Below are positions 48,652 through 60,479 of a stretch of 64,000 bases of DNA, in pieces. The stretch is taken from NCBI GenBank assembly GCA_910591455.2, contig OU342804.1, positions 7,744,633 to 7,808,632 on the forward strand, given 5' to 3'. Numbering within the stretch: the first letter of the stretch is position 1; the number at the start of each line of letters is the position of its first letter. This DNA is from Pholis gunnellus. Its lineage: Eukaryota; Chordata; Actinopteri; Perciformes; Pholidae. The translations under genes and the position numbers were made by a program. Under the pieces are notes generated by a model. It did no database searches. It had not been told where the DNA came from and was given only the letters and a program-made list of their open reading frames with translations.

Positions 48652-48986
48652 ATGTCTAACTCACGGAGGTCTTCTGGTGTGGCACGAGGGAAGAGACCAC
48701 CGGATTTGGAACTGTCGGAAACGTTTCGCGCGCCTGAACCAGGAACCCCCGTGGGCAACGACACATTTTCTGAGAGAGACAAAATGCCAGAGGACGGTAA
48801 CACTCCCGCAGAAGTACCAACTGTTCACCTCCACCCGTACTTATCTCATCCCCGGATGTCTGTGCGGATGTCGGTGTACAGCACCGGGGTCCGTCCGGTC
48901 ATCACCCGCGCCTACATCCAAGGACGTGTGTATAACTTTCTGGAAAGGCCGTCTGGCTGGAAATGCTTCGTGTATCACTTCACAGT
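48652..48986 (+). CDS. kcnq1: kcnq1 coding exon 1: cytoplasmic N-terminus and start of S1
   Basis: KCNQ1 (Kv7.1) is the voltage-gated potassium channel subunit that, with KCNE partners, carries the slow delayed rectifier current in heart and K+ recycling in inner ear and epithelia. This exon encodes 111 residues plus two bases. The near-invariant family stretch YNFLERPSGWKCFVYHF ends it, preceded by MSVYSTG and RAYIQGRV, matching mammalian RVSIYST and ARTHVQGRV. The start ATG at 48652 is the first after an in-frame stop and has A at -3. The N-terminus is about 17 residues shorter than human and lacks its Ala/Pro-rich stretch. The exon ends in phase 2 at GT|GTGAGT (48986/48987), the same phase as the human exon. 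Teleosts can carry two kcnq1 copies; which this is cannot be decided here. Confidence 0.92.
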
Positions 48987-50814
48987 GTGAGTGTTTTCTT
49001 TCTTTTTTTTTTCCATAATCATCCATTTCCGTAGGGTATTCAAGGGTGTAATTGCAACTCTAAGATCCTAATTAAACAGGGACTTAATTGCGCATGTACT
49101 CTTGGAAGCCCTTGATACAAAGAATTGTTAATCCTTTGAATTTGAGAAAGATGCTGCACGGATATGACAGAAGGACTGGAATCCCACTAGGAATATTATA
49201 CGAATATATAAGTCTAGCACATTAAAAAAAGACCATATAATTCATCACAGACGACAGAAAATACGTCCTTATAGGAGTACTAAAGGATTATTATGAAAAT
49301 CTTTCATTTGGCAGACTATTTTTCCTCAGCACCACTGAACACTTTGAGTGCAACAACACAGAGGGGGGGGGGTTTGCTTTCAGTGAGGCTTTTCAACCTG
49401 ACAGGGGACGTTTAGTATTTGTTTCCCTTCCTGACAGCATGACAGGTATGTGAGCCTACCTGGTCTAATGAAAAATGAAATATAAATATTACAGCTATGA
49501 TGAACATAGATCCTGGTGTAATCCAGAGCGGGGTGGATTGTATCCGCTAAAGCTGCAATATCAGGAAGATGTCACATTATGGTTAACCGCCCAAAAAAAC
49601 TGATGTGACAGCTTTTGTCAGGTAGCTTGAAAAATGAAGTGTTACTCATGATAAACGACTGTTTATACACCAGTGATGTAATGCCAAAGGGAACATTTCA
49701 CTGTTTTTCTTTCTTGGTATCACCCCACATCCGGGAAACTGACCAGTCCAGTAGATCCAGACCGGAGCGTTAAGGCAGAGGTTTAGGAATGTAGGACATT
49801 ATCCTCCGGCACACTCCCATGTGTGCTTTCTGTCCCCACTTGCTTGCACTGATAGCAGGCAGCTAAACTTGGCAGCATGTGTGTGTTCTGTGGAGGAGGT
49901 AGCGGTCGCTGCCCCGGCGCTGCCACCCTGTGACCCTGCAGTGTCGGAGGGGACGCATGCATGGGAATGCGGCCTGTCGGAGCAGGTTAGAGTCTCGGTG
50001 ACTCAGAGGGAGCATAAGCCAACACAGTGCAACTCAAACACATTGGGGGCATTACCAGGAATAACAGCACAATGCACAATACAAGGGATACAGTGGCTGC
50101 TATGATCACAGGGAAATTGTTTGTTCGTGCATCAACGTTTTAAATATTGTACTATTAGACTGAGGTGCAAACCAGCAAGATGAGGTGCCTTGACCTTCCT
50201 GTAACGGCTCAAACTGCACAAAACAACAGGAAATGCCACAAAGTGCTACTTGAAATACAAAATCAATATGTTTTTCAAAAGCCACGGTGTCAGTGGCAAA
50301 TTTCTCTTCTTCATTTGCTGCTAATGATTCGCACAACAGCTGTAACATTAAGACACCATGTGGGCAGATTGTCACTCTCAGCCCTGATGGTTGTTTGTTT
50401 GCTACAGCTGTTTGCCCGGATTTGAAACTTCTGGTTTCGCATTAGCGCACCGTTGAACAAAACTGCCCCGCGCTCGGCCCCTGAAGAGGATATGATGGGA
50501 CGGTTCCTCCGTTTTTAATAACTATTGATCAGTTTGATCAAATCCAGGCTGCAAAACACATAACTCTCGAAATCTGCACTATATTTAATGTTACTTTGAG
50601 GAACTTTTAACTGGTTATGAAACAGTCTCAATTCAGTACTGATGCTTCTTATAGTACCTACATGCAGTAAACGAGACCATCCGTGAGGATCGCGAGTGCA
50701 CATACAACATGTTCTTACTATTCAGGTGTGATTTGTGGAGCTTTGAGAATGTCGGTTTGCCAAGATAAGAAACCCGCATGGAGTATAAAAGATCCAAACG
50801 TTTCCACGTCAGCT

Positions 50815-50956
50815 CATGTTTGTGTGAACGTCCTTGTTGGAAGGTATAATCAAGGCTCCACTGCTTGTTATCCGTGCCACCGGGTCGGATTCCTCATGAA
50901 ATCTGACAAAATCATGCAGGTTCACCAGAAACTCCTTCAGCTCACACTCAGATAGT
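50815..50956 (-). CDS. Candidate minus-strand exon A, shares EFLVNLHDFV peptide
   Basis: On the minus strand an open frame of about 45 codons starts after an in-frame stop near 50968, reads SECELKEFLVNLHDFVRFHE and ends in TGA near 50811. No clear acceptor precedes it. Its interest is the match with the segment at 54976-55017: over 15 codons there are seven nucleotide differences, five of them synonymous third-position changes. I do not recognise the peptide. It may be an exon of an unknown antisense gene or a fragment of a repeated coding sequence. Confidence 0.3.
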
Positions 50957-53149
50957 AGAGTAGTTTAGACAACTCTCTCAGTTCTATAATACAAGCAGGG
51001 CTCTGTTGTTGGGATGTCAAACCATCCAGCAGGTTTTTGGGGTCAGTTCGTTGCCTTGTTTTGCAAGTGTTTTAGTGGGAGAAAAGCAGTTAAGAACAAG
51101 CATGTCTATATCACTGACCCACAACTCCAACGTCAGAGTGACCCGAATCCTTATCAGAGTGTGTGTGTGCGCGTGTTTGCATATATCAGTTTATGTGTGT
51201 GTAGTGATACAGTATGCTGGCGGGGACTCAGGTCTGTTTCATTATGGTAAAAGGAAAGCAACCGTTCATATCACTGGAAGTGAACATGGTATACATGTAG
51301 CTTTAAGCAATTAATAAAGTATATCCCCATGCTCCCGCTGGGTGTCTGTCTGCAGTGTGCTACAGTCTAACTGTAAATGCAGCATTTTGGTTTGGAGCAG
51401 CAGGGATCGTCCCACATGCTGGTTACAGATGAGTCGATCAGGAGAGTTAAGAGAAAACAATAATCTGAGTGTTTTTCAGACTCTGCTCCATTAAACTGAA
51501 CCAGATATCTGTCAAACAGCATCAAGTTGAAGGAAAACAACTCTGACACTATTTCTTTATGGTTTAACAAACCGGCTAATAGTTCATGTGTTGTTGTTCC
51601 TTTCAAATTGAGGATTATGTTTTTTTTTTACTTGAGCTGTTTGTATTCCATCCTATAATTTAGGAACTGGGGGAAAAAGCATCTATTATGGAGGAGCTTG
51701 GATTCCTATTGAAGCACATCGGCAACTATGAACCTCATACAAGCCAAAGTCGTCTGCCCAAATGACAAACAAGGCCTTGTTTGCTCATCTTTTATCACTG
51801 TGCATTCATCTAAACCCGTTTTGTGTTGCATTGCTTTTGGTTGGTTTGTGTTTTGTCGTCACCAAAAAGCAACAGTGATGCAAACAAATTGTGATTGATG
51901 GTCGGAATAGGATATTTGATGGTAACAGCCAGTGACACGGTCAGCAGCGGCACTACTAGCCCTCATAGTTCTGTCCCCTGCTTTGTCTCTCCTCTCGCTG
52001 CACAACAGACCGCGAGTGAATCTGCCCATCAATAATGGATGGGAGCAATGCTTTGAGATTTTTGTTTAGAGTTCAGTGGTGCCTATGCAGCTGAGCCAGT
52101 GTATTATTGTGTCTGTTGCTCCATCAAGCCCACTGGAGGAAAAGGAAGTGAAATATGATGGTGCAGTTAGTATAGAGAAGGACTGACGAGTCCGATCGTC
52201 TCAGACGGATCCAAAGCGAGGCAGAAGTGTGTGCCCAGCATACTGAGCGTGTATGTTTGCTGGCATTTCAAACGCTCTGAAAATAATTTAAGCAGAGCTA
52301 CGCCGACAAATTACTCCCATTAGCATATCGGAGTGTTTGGCTCGGAAAGTTTGATGTTCATTTGTGTTTCTTTTGATCCTCTTTTCAGCTGCCTCTGTCA
52401 CGTATTGAACATAAGATCGTGTAAATTGCCCCGCGTCCTAACGATGTGAGCAATTTTGTTTATGCCCAATGTTCCCTGCTCTCCTTAATGGACAAATTTG
52501 CTCCCATTTAGTTGTTGTTGCATTGTGTACTTCTTCTGTGTCTCACATACAGAACCAGCTGCTTTGTTAGCTGTGTTACACACCAGTTCATCTTCCCTGA
52601 GCAGGTCTCTCTGCTGTCTTTTATCTGTGATGACGTGTGGCGTGCACAGTCAAGCCTGTGTGTGTGTGTGTTACTTTAATGTGGGGTATTTGGATTCCTG
52701 GCCAGTCTTCAATAAACTCAGGCTGTAGCATGGGGGGGATAAGAGCCTCCATGGTGCAAACACTGACTGGAAACTCCCTCTACACATAGTTTCCATCAAG
52801 TGTGCTCATATAGGAACCAGACCGTGGTTCTTCAGGGCTGTTTTTTGCTGTACAATAGTTTGAAACATTATCGAGATGACAGTAGAGCAAATGCTTCCAA
52901 CAACACTGTGCGGTATTTTCAAGATATGCCAGTTCTATATTGGGTGTCTTCCTTGCCCCAGTACAGGCTGTTCTCTTACACTGTTTGGAAAGTAACGATA
53001 TTATTGTATCCCACAATATCAATTCATGTGTAATCCACGTAATCATGAACAAGGAAGAATAAAGAGTGACAAACTCCACTTAGAAAAACACCAGCCTTTA
53101 ACCCAGGGGACCCTTGTCCGTGTCACGTGTGAAACCAGAAGTCAGCTTG

Positions 53150-53355
53150 ATTTATTTGTCACATAACTTCCGTACTTAAGTACCCAAACTTTTCCGTATT
53201 TCAACCCAAACTATGATCTTTTACAAAACCTAACTAAGTAGTTTTGTTGCCTAAACCTAACTAAGTTGTTTCCAGTTAAGACGGAAATTTATTTTGCAAA
53301 GACCGTGAGAATAACTTTTCGTAAGATATCATATTGATATCCGTTGCATAAGTTG
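53150..53355 (-). repeat. TTTAGGCAACAAAACCACTT-type dispersed repeat, copy 3
   Basis: The reverse complement contains TTAGGTTTAGGCAACAAAAC, ACTTAGTTAGGTTTTG and GATCATAGTTTGGGTTGAAA, in order with the copies at 25.3 and 35.8 kb. Confidence 0.65.
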
Positions 53356-53916
53356 TCCAGTTACACATTTTTAGTCAGAAATAAACAAAAAAAGTTTTGC
53401 TGATATATTGCAGATTTCAAACTTTCCAGCTAGTTTTCAAGCCCAGACATTTCTTATTGATCTTTAGCTTATATGAAAAACGAATAATGTCTGTCAATTC
53501 ATGTTTATATATGTATACAAGGCAGATGCGTGAAACACATAGTAATCAAATCAATGAACAGCAGCACAGTTACATCCAAACAGAAAGTCAACTTTCCAGT
53601 GCCTCCATGTTTTTTTCTCCGATTGGGCCAATCATGGACGTTCGTTCTGTCAGCTGACTGGCAAATGAATTCAGATGGTGTCATGTGAATCCATTCAGAA
53701 GTTTCGCCGCCACATCTCCTGCCAACGGAAATGGAAAGTTAATCAGTTTGCCCTTGCCACAATGCCAACCTTCTCACAAAGTCTATTGCGCATTCATGAT
53801 TCATTTTCTAAGATATCATGCTAACAGACAAACATTATGAAATGGGGTGAAACACAACCCCAACTTCGACTCGGGTAGCAAAGATGATATGCAGTAACTG
53901 AAGAATAAACAGGAAC

Positions 53917-54045
53917 GGAGGCCGTTCGTGGCTTTGTGGGCTAAATCAAGTGGGAACGAGGTTATGAGTTTGAGAAGCACTCATCGCCTATATTGCAGTC
54001 AGCCCTGCTTTCCCATCATCCTCCACTACCATCAAATTAAACAGG
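53917..54045 (+). mobile_element. tRNA-like SINE
   Basis: A-box-like TGGCTTTGTGGGC (53930) and a degraded B box (GGTTATGAGTTTGAG, 53960) precede TATTGCAGTCAGCCCTGCTT TCCC, a body I recall from fish SINEs. Confidence 0.5.
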
Positions 54046-54403
54046 ATCCTGTCTCTGACTTTTATGAACAGCAGTGAAAAATAACCACAAGAGTTTATTT
54101 GGTGTTACAAAGGCACTATACGTAGCTCTTTGTTATATAAGCTGCCTTTTAAAGAAACCGATTCCTGAAAGGTTTCTGGCGAAGAATTCAAGAGTCAATA
54201 ACTCAAGGCCATGTAAGTGTTAGTTATATTTTTGGGCAAAGTGTCACAGCAGCTCGAAGCCTGCTCTCCGAAGAAATGAAATAACTTTCTCTAAAGTAGG
54301 TTGAGGAGTTACAGACGTCTCATTGTTGCTGCAGTAGAAACACATGTGACCTTGAGGGGAATAAGGAGAATGTTAAGGAGCAATTCAGTGTTTGTTGACT
54401 GCA

Positions 54404-54406
<3 letters not shown>

Positions 54407-54470
<64 letters not shown>
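54407..54470. repeat. (GT)n microsatellite
   Basis: About 28 GT units with one AT interruption near the end. Confidence 0.95.
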
Positions 54471-54471
<1 letters not shown>

Positions 54472-54930
54472 CGAACCAGTGTGCTCATTATTTGACAAGT
54501 TTATCATGCGCGTTGCATTCATATGGTGGAAGTTCAAAAGGTTCACAGTATTTCCTCCAGAGAGCTGTCCTTGAATATTTGCTCAAATTCAGTCAGATAC
54601 TTTTCATGAAAAAAATATAAAGTAATGTTTTGCCGTCTTGAAATTATAATTTTATTTCTTCATGTTGTTTAGAAGTTCAGACTCGAGTCAGACACCAATG
54701 TTGACTGAAGTTTTGCTGTTTAAATCAAAGGGTGAAATGTTGACATGAGTATTAGGTTGAAAATGTATCGAGGAGATTTGTGTTTGCTTGGCTCGACTGC
54801 TGACAAGTTATGTAAAGCTTTGGTTTGAGGAAAATGGAGTTAAACAAGAGCTGGTTGGATATTATCCAATTGGATTGTATAAGATTATAAACAAAGGAAA
54901 TAAGAGCTATGAACAACATAAAACTTACAA

Positions 54931-55298
54931 TTATGATACTTTATGACAGTTAAAGTTACTACAAGGAACGAAATCATGCAGGTTCACTAGGAACTCCTCC
55001 AGTTCAGACTCCAGCGGGGCCTGCGGCTTCGACCTGCGGTTGGGGTTCCGGCAAGAGGGGGAGAAGCGTCTCCGCCTCCGGCCAGGAGCATAGCTTCTCC
55101 TCACTGCTCTGCCGGTGCCCGCTGGAAGCCGACACCACACGGATGGAGGCCGTATTGCTGGGCCCACTGGAGGGAAGAGAGGACCAGAACCAGGACTGCG
55201 TGGGGCAGACTGTCAGACGCTGCTGCCGTAAAATACGAGGTTTTCTCAAGGGACTATGGTGCTCGGAAACATTACCTCTTTTGTCCACAGGGAACACC
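54931..55298 (-). CDS. Candidate minus-strand coding block B in kcnq1 intron 1
   Basis: A GC-rich island in AT-rich intron. On the minus strand an acceptor-like TTTTGTGTTGATTTAG (ending near 55299) opens a frame reading FPVDKRGNVSEHHSPLRKPR and continuing with strong G/C third positions through TASIRVVSASSGHRQSSEEK to a stop at about 55006. A second frame, shifted by one, is open over 55167-54931 and carries ESELEEFLVNLHDFV, the peptide shared with exon A. Coding signal in one frame and the conserved peptide in another suggest a frameshifted pseudogene, or two overlapping exon uses. I cannot name the protein. Confidence 0.35.
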
Positions 55299-55367
55299 TA
55301 AATCAACACAAAATGTAAGTTACTCGTAGTAACTTCAATTAAGACTAATTGACTTTGTTTCCTACAG

Positions 55368-55458
55368 GTTTCTCATAGTTTTGGCCTGCCTCATGCTCAG
55401 CGTTCTGTCTACCATCGAGCAGTACCAGGTCCTGGCTCACACAACACTCTTCTGGGTG
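55368..55458 (+). CDS. kcnq1: kcnq1 coding exon 2: S1 and S1-S2 linker
   Basis: 91 nt, the same length as human exon 2. It completes the split valine and encodes FLIVLACLMLSVLSTIEQY then LAHTTLFWV. This is most of S1 and the extracellular S1-S2 linker. Acceptor TTTGTTTCCTACAG and donor GTG|GTGAGT are strong. The last residue is V where mammals have M159. The next exon starts in phase 0. Confidence 0.95.
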
Positions 55459-55700
55459 GTGAGTGTTGAATTTGATTAAATTGAAAAGTAACTCCTGGGA
55501 TTGATCATTAAAACATTGTTTTGTCTCTAGTTTGTCTCATTGTAAGATTGGATCTACCTCTAGCAGAGGTTTTAATTAAAAGCTAATGATTAATTAAATC
55601 CCAACTAGAACGTTCTAACCCTCTCCGTGGAGAGCAGTGTTTGGGGTCAAATGGGTCCAGCTTTTGCTGTAGGTAATGTGGGCTCAAAACCAGGCGACAA

Positions 55701-56264
55701 CATCCGGGTCTGAAAAGTGGTGCAAATTCAGAAGTGCCGTAAACCTGCATTCTTTCTAATGTCCATCAGGGGGCGACTCCTCTGGTTGTAAAAATAAGTC
55801 TGATTGTATAGAAGTCAATGACAAAATGACCCTACTTCTCACTTGATTTATGGTCTCAATCGCTAGTTTCAAGTCTTCTTCAATACAGCATGATGATAGT
55901 AAATTAGGGTCCCATGTTAGAGTAAAATAAATCATAAAGCAGGGCATACTTTAAGGCGGGGCTACCTTGTGATTGACAGGTTGCCACCAAGATGTTGTCC
56001 GGTCTGGGAGTTGTCCATGTTTTTGTCTTCGAACTTTAACAGTTTTACATTGCGTTTCAGTTCATGAAAGTTAATTGTGACAGTTTTGGTCGACTAACAA
56101 TGTCTTTTTCACCATTCAGTCGTACTACCCTCTCGTGTCACATCTGGTTGCAAAAAAACAAGATGGCGACAGCCAAAATGCTGAATGTGAGGCTTCAAAA
56201 CCTTAGTCCACAAACCAACAGGTGACCTCACAGTGATTATGTCCACTTCTTATACACAGTCCAT
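55701..56264 (+). mobile_element. Five-copy dispersed repeat family, copy 5 (kcnq1 intron 2)
   Basis: Full-length relative to copy 1: CATCAGGGGGCGACTCC, GGCGGGGCTACCTTGTGATT, AAGATGGCGACAGCC and GTCCACTTCTTATACACAGT in order. It sits about 240 bases downstream of exon 2. Confidence 0.85.
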
Positions 56265-59256
56265 GCTCAAAACCAGAGACTTTAAAGCCCCGATCAGACC
56301 AGAAAGTGTCTTTGTGAAATTAATTAGGTGTTGCTGACATGCTTGGTGATGCAGTGATTATTGATGGGGTCTATAGCTCGCCTGGTCCCAAACAAACAGG
56401 ACAATTAGTTTACTTCATTCGTATTTGTATGCTGCTCTCTCACAACTGCAGTCTGCAGATCCATGCTGCGTCTCCGTTGTGGGGCAATTTCTACTCCAGC
56501 AGAGCAGGGTTATATAAAGTTAGACGGAGTGATTATGATAGCTTTCTCCCTTTTTTGGACTCTCCAGGTCTCTTTTCCCTAAAAGATCAGCAAGATATAT
56601 TTCAATAAGTCGGTTTGAAGTCATGTAGTGTGAAGCAATCAAAGACTGAAATCTGTATGTAATCCTTGCAAAAAGAGTTAAAAAAAAGAAAAAGTGCTTT
56701 AACACCAGCTCTGAGACTTGTGGCGTATACTCCCATAAAGATTACATGGATTAGTGTAGCACTTAGATGGACACAACAACTTGTGTTCCTCTATGTTAAA
56801 CTGCCTAACTTTGTGGTGCATAACATGAATCTGCTCATATCTAACAAATGAAAGTGATGATAACAGGTTTTTACTGTCGATGGTAGCGATGCTCCGTAGA
56901 AGGTAGCGGTGCGACCAGTAAAAGAGGAGAAAATGAATGAGAGCCAGGCCTGTTAATAATGCAGCTTTCAGAACATTAAAAGAAATGAACCAATCAGCTT
57001 TATAGATATTTTATGAGGTTGCATGCATCCCACTTATTTTTGTTAGACCTTTAGGATGTGCAGGATGTGTTTGGGCAAGAAACACTGAATGTAAACAAAC
57101 GGCGTGTTCGTTTGCAGGAAAACTCCTCGGTGTGTGTTTAATGATCCAGTTCAGTGGTCCATGAACCACATGTGTCTGACAGATACTGTACTAGGAGTGA
57201 TTGCGACTTGAAATAATCTAAATCTCTATCTAATCTAAATGTTTTCTTGTAAAAGCACTGTTTGTGTTAGATACAGCGTCTAGTCTTTTGTCCCCCTGCG
57301 GCATCCTGATCTGATCTTTGCTTTGACTTTCACCATCTGCTCAGCACTTCTGTTTTATTCTTCTGTTTTTGTTGGCTGGCATCTGCAAACAGGCCCGATT
57401 CTGATCTTCTGATAGTTTTGTTCCCATTGCCATGTTGCATCTCATTGATGAATCAAAAATGATAACAATGCTCATGAAACAATGCAGTCGATAGGCGTTG
57501 AGTCATTATAAAGTTCTTTGAAAGGACATATATGTTGGTTAACCTTAAGCACAGGATTAGTTAGAGAGTAAACAGAAGTGTTAAATTAATCACAATTTCT
57601 GTCAAAAGCTGCAATAATCAACACCAGGATTGTGGGAATGTTGCTAAAACAACAAATATCACACTTCACTTTTTGTTGTTTGAAAAGCAATTTCATGTGA
57701 TGATTGACCTAACCGCTGCCTGACGGAGGAAACAATTTAGGCACACAGGACTACATCGACTTTTTTTTACCCTGCAAACAATTTCAGGGCGTCCCGCTGG
57801 CCTGAGAGGGCAACGGCTCCTCCTCTAAAGTCAATAGTAAATGGGGAAAACTGAACCCTGAGACACCAGATGCTGAGCACAGGAACTGTTTGGGTGATGG
57901 GTGAGTCATTCGAGCTCCGACAAAAGAAAACCTCAAGAAAAGGATAAAAAGGACTTGAGGATTTTCTTATAAGAGGCTCGGAGCGTGCCGTATGTGACAA
58001 GTTCACCTTCGCCTGAGGATAATGGGATGAAATGGTCACGGTGTTTCATGAGCCAGCACATCACAGTCTCAAATCCTACAAGTCCATTGTTGGATTTAAA
58101 GAGGCTCCAGTGTATGAATCTGACCTGTAATTATAAGGAAAAGTGTGATATTTGTTGGTAAACACCACTAAATCTTGAATTTTATGACACAATGTTTTTC
58201 TGCCTTAAATTCACCCTGAAGATATTTAATCTGCTCATTCTCTTCAACACAGATAATGAATAATTAATATTTGCCATGCTCCTAAACCTACCAAAATCTC
58301 AAACATTCATCTTTTCCATCCTCCATCCCAAAGGGGCTGTTTTTGTACGTTGTGCTTTCTAGTTCAGAGATTTGCTGTGACCCTGCCACTCTTTCATTCT
58401 CTCCTCCCCCACCACAGAAGCATCTTCTTTGTCTTGCTGCTTTCTTCCTGCACACTCAAGGTTAACAGAGACCACGCTGTTCTTTACTTGGAGATGCAAC
58501 ACCGGCTGACAGTGTTTGTAGCTGTGTGTTTGGCCAGATGCTTGGCGGTTTGCCCACAAGATCTACATTCCCAAAAGGTCTCGTTTGTTTGTTTTTTTTG
58601 GATCCAAAAAGTATTGCTACTTTTTTATTTTATTTTTGGAAACAAATCCTGGCCTGTTTTAGTTAAAAAGACCATCAAGTCATGCTTTATCAGAAAGGGG
58701 GGATAAATGAAGATTGTGGATGGAGGAATGACAAGGGTCGAGAATGAAGGGAGGGATGAAATGAGGATCGAATGGGGATCGATGATGGTTTTGGGTCGAA
58801 AGTTGTTGTGGAGTGAGACTCAGTGTGGAGACAATGACTGATGAGGTATCGTAGTTTGATTGTTCCCTTTGTGGGTTCTGTAATGAATGAGAAGGATGTG
58901 AGGAAGGATTTAAGGGCTGAGGGATTTGACAACCTAGAGTAGCGTAAGAGGTTAGGTAGAGGTAGATGGATTAGAATGAGTATTGGTGTTTGTTTCTCAA
59001 CCAATAATGATTTATAATTATTTTGTAAACCTCTAACCAGGAGGAACATAGCTGTAAACTTTAAACCCGAACTGAGCCTAATAGAGCAAGAACACCTGCT
59101 GCCGCATGATGCATAATCAATGAACAAACAGCCACGATTGGAAAAGATCCTTATTATAATGATGTCCAAAGAACAAATATGAAGTCAGAGAAAATACTCC
59201 GCCCCCAAAAATGTTTAGACGCAGCGCCACCGCCAGCCGCCAGCCACCAGCCCGAT
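56265..59256. other. kcnq1: kcnq1 intron 2, left part: nothing recognised
   Basis: AT-rich. The stretch 58690-59000 is strongly purine-biased (GGAGGAATGACAAGGGTCG, GAAGGGAGGGATGAAATGAG), leaving a 159-codon minus-strand frame open; no domain is visible, so it is treated as compositional. Confidence 0.5.
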
Positions 59257-59400
59257 GTTCAGCTCATTTTCTGTAACCAGTGTAACATTAAAGCATGGTG
59301 GAATTTGCAAGCTCGCTAACTAGCCAGTTGCTAGTTAGCGAGCTTGCTAGTTAATTCCACCATGCGTTAATGCTACACTGGTTACAGAAAATGAACTGAA
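59257..59400. repeat. Long imperfect palindrome (arms ~67 and 70 bp, 7-base loop)
   Basis: The left arm 59257-59323 (TTTTCTGTAACCAGTGTAAC ... AGCTCGCTAACTAG) is nearly the reverse complement of 59331-59400. There are a few substitutions and one 5-6-base insertion in the right arm. The loop is CCAGTTG. Confidence 0.9.
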
Positions 59401-59739
59401 TAAAGTTCATCTGTTGATAGCAATTAGCTTTCCTACACTGTGACGTTTCTGGATGAAGCATTAAGTTGGTAAATTTTACTCATTCACTCTGGCTCTCTAC
59501 ACTTCATAACTTTACTACTCCACTGCTCGTTTAATGTGTTACTGCTAAACCTCAACTTACTAAGTCTTCGACTTGCTGTAGTCTGTTTAGTTATTTACGG
59601 AAGTTTGGCTGCTACAACGGTCTCAATGGCAAGGGTACACATAAAAATGGCTGCCGCTCTGACCATCCTGCTACCTTGATTTGATTGGAAATTTCAGTTC
59701 TAATCCTATATCATTTCTATGGACCCACCCTGCCTTGTG

Positions 59740-60090
59740 TTACTTGTTCCCTTTGTTGGTTGGGTTGGTTAGGTTTAGGCATAAGGAGTGAGAGTAGTTA
59801 GGTATGGGTTAAGAATATCAGTGTTAGTCAGTCAGAGACCGAGTAGTCTGTGTAAAGCCTTCCCCAAGGTACATGACATCATTTTGCACAATAATTAGCC
59901 ATGGGCTTCTGTTTGTTGCACGGAGAGTTTATTTTGAGACAAATAAGCTTTCGTTCCAATGTGACATTTTTCTGATTATTGGGGTTTCGGAATAATAGGC
60001 CGTTGGAACAATGGCATGGCACCATTAGCAGAGTATAGTTTGGACCAGGTCCTATTTGGGTCCCCGGTCGGGTCTCATTTTCTCAGAACC
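59740..60090 (+). repeat. Dispersed repeat, unclassified
   Basis: TTAGGTTTAGG, TGTGACATTTTTCTGATTAT and TTTCGGAATAATAGGCCGTT are landmarks I recall from a common fish repeat; only one copy is in the window. Confidence 0.35.
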
Positions 60091-60479
60091 GAGTGGATCC
60101 GTAAGGACGCTCTTCATCGGCGGACAGATGGTATTTCCTCACTTGTCGTGCTGTAGGTGTTTAAACTCTTCAATATTCTGAGCCCTTTTAAAGAAAGATT
60201 TCTCTTTCATGTTGGCTTAAATGTTGAGTTTGACAGATCTTTTTTGATTGCAGAAACAGCTGTTGACAACACAATCTCAACTGAAGGTTCACTTTCTTCT
60301 TTCCAGATTGTTCTGGAGTTTTTTGGACCACACGGCCTTCCTCATCCCCTCCTTCATTGCAAAGTGTTCATGTCACCATTACAAATCTATGAAAGGGCGT
60401 TGAGTCACTTTCAAACAGCTTCATTTCCAAATTCTTGTCAATGATTAAAAGACAGTGGAGGTAATTTCATTAGCATTCA

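Larger units (their letters stand above)
48987..55367 (+). other. kcnq1: kcnq1 intron 1
   Basis: Starts GTGAGT and ends CCTACAG. It holds a (GT)n repeat (54407-54470), a SINE (53917-54045), a dispersed repeat (53150-53355), and two minus-strand open segments sharing a peptide (50815-50960 and 54931-55297). Other parts are AT-rich without recognisable content. Confidence 0.85.

Noticed and set aside
58690..59169. 159-codon minus-strand frame
   Set aside because: Explained by strong purine bias, which removes stops on that strand; no domain seen.
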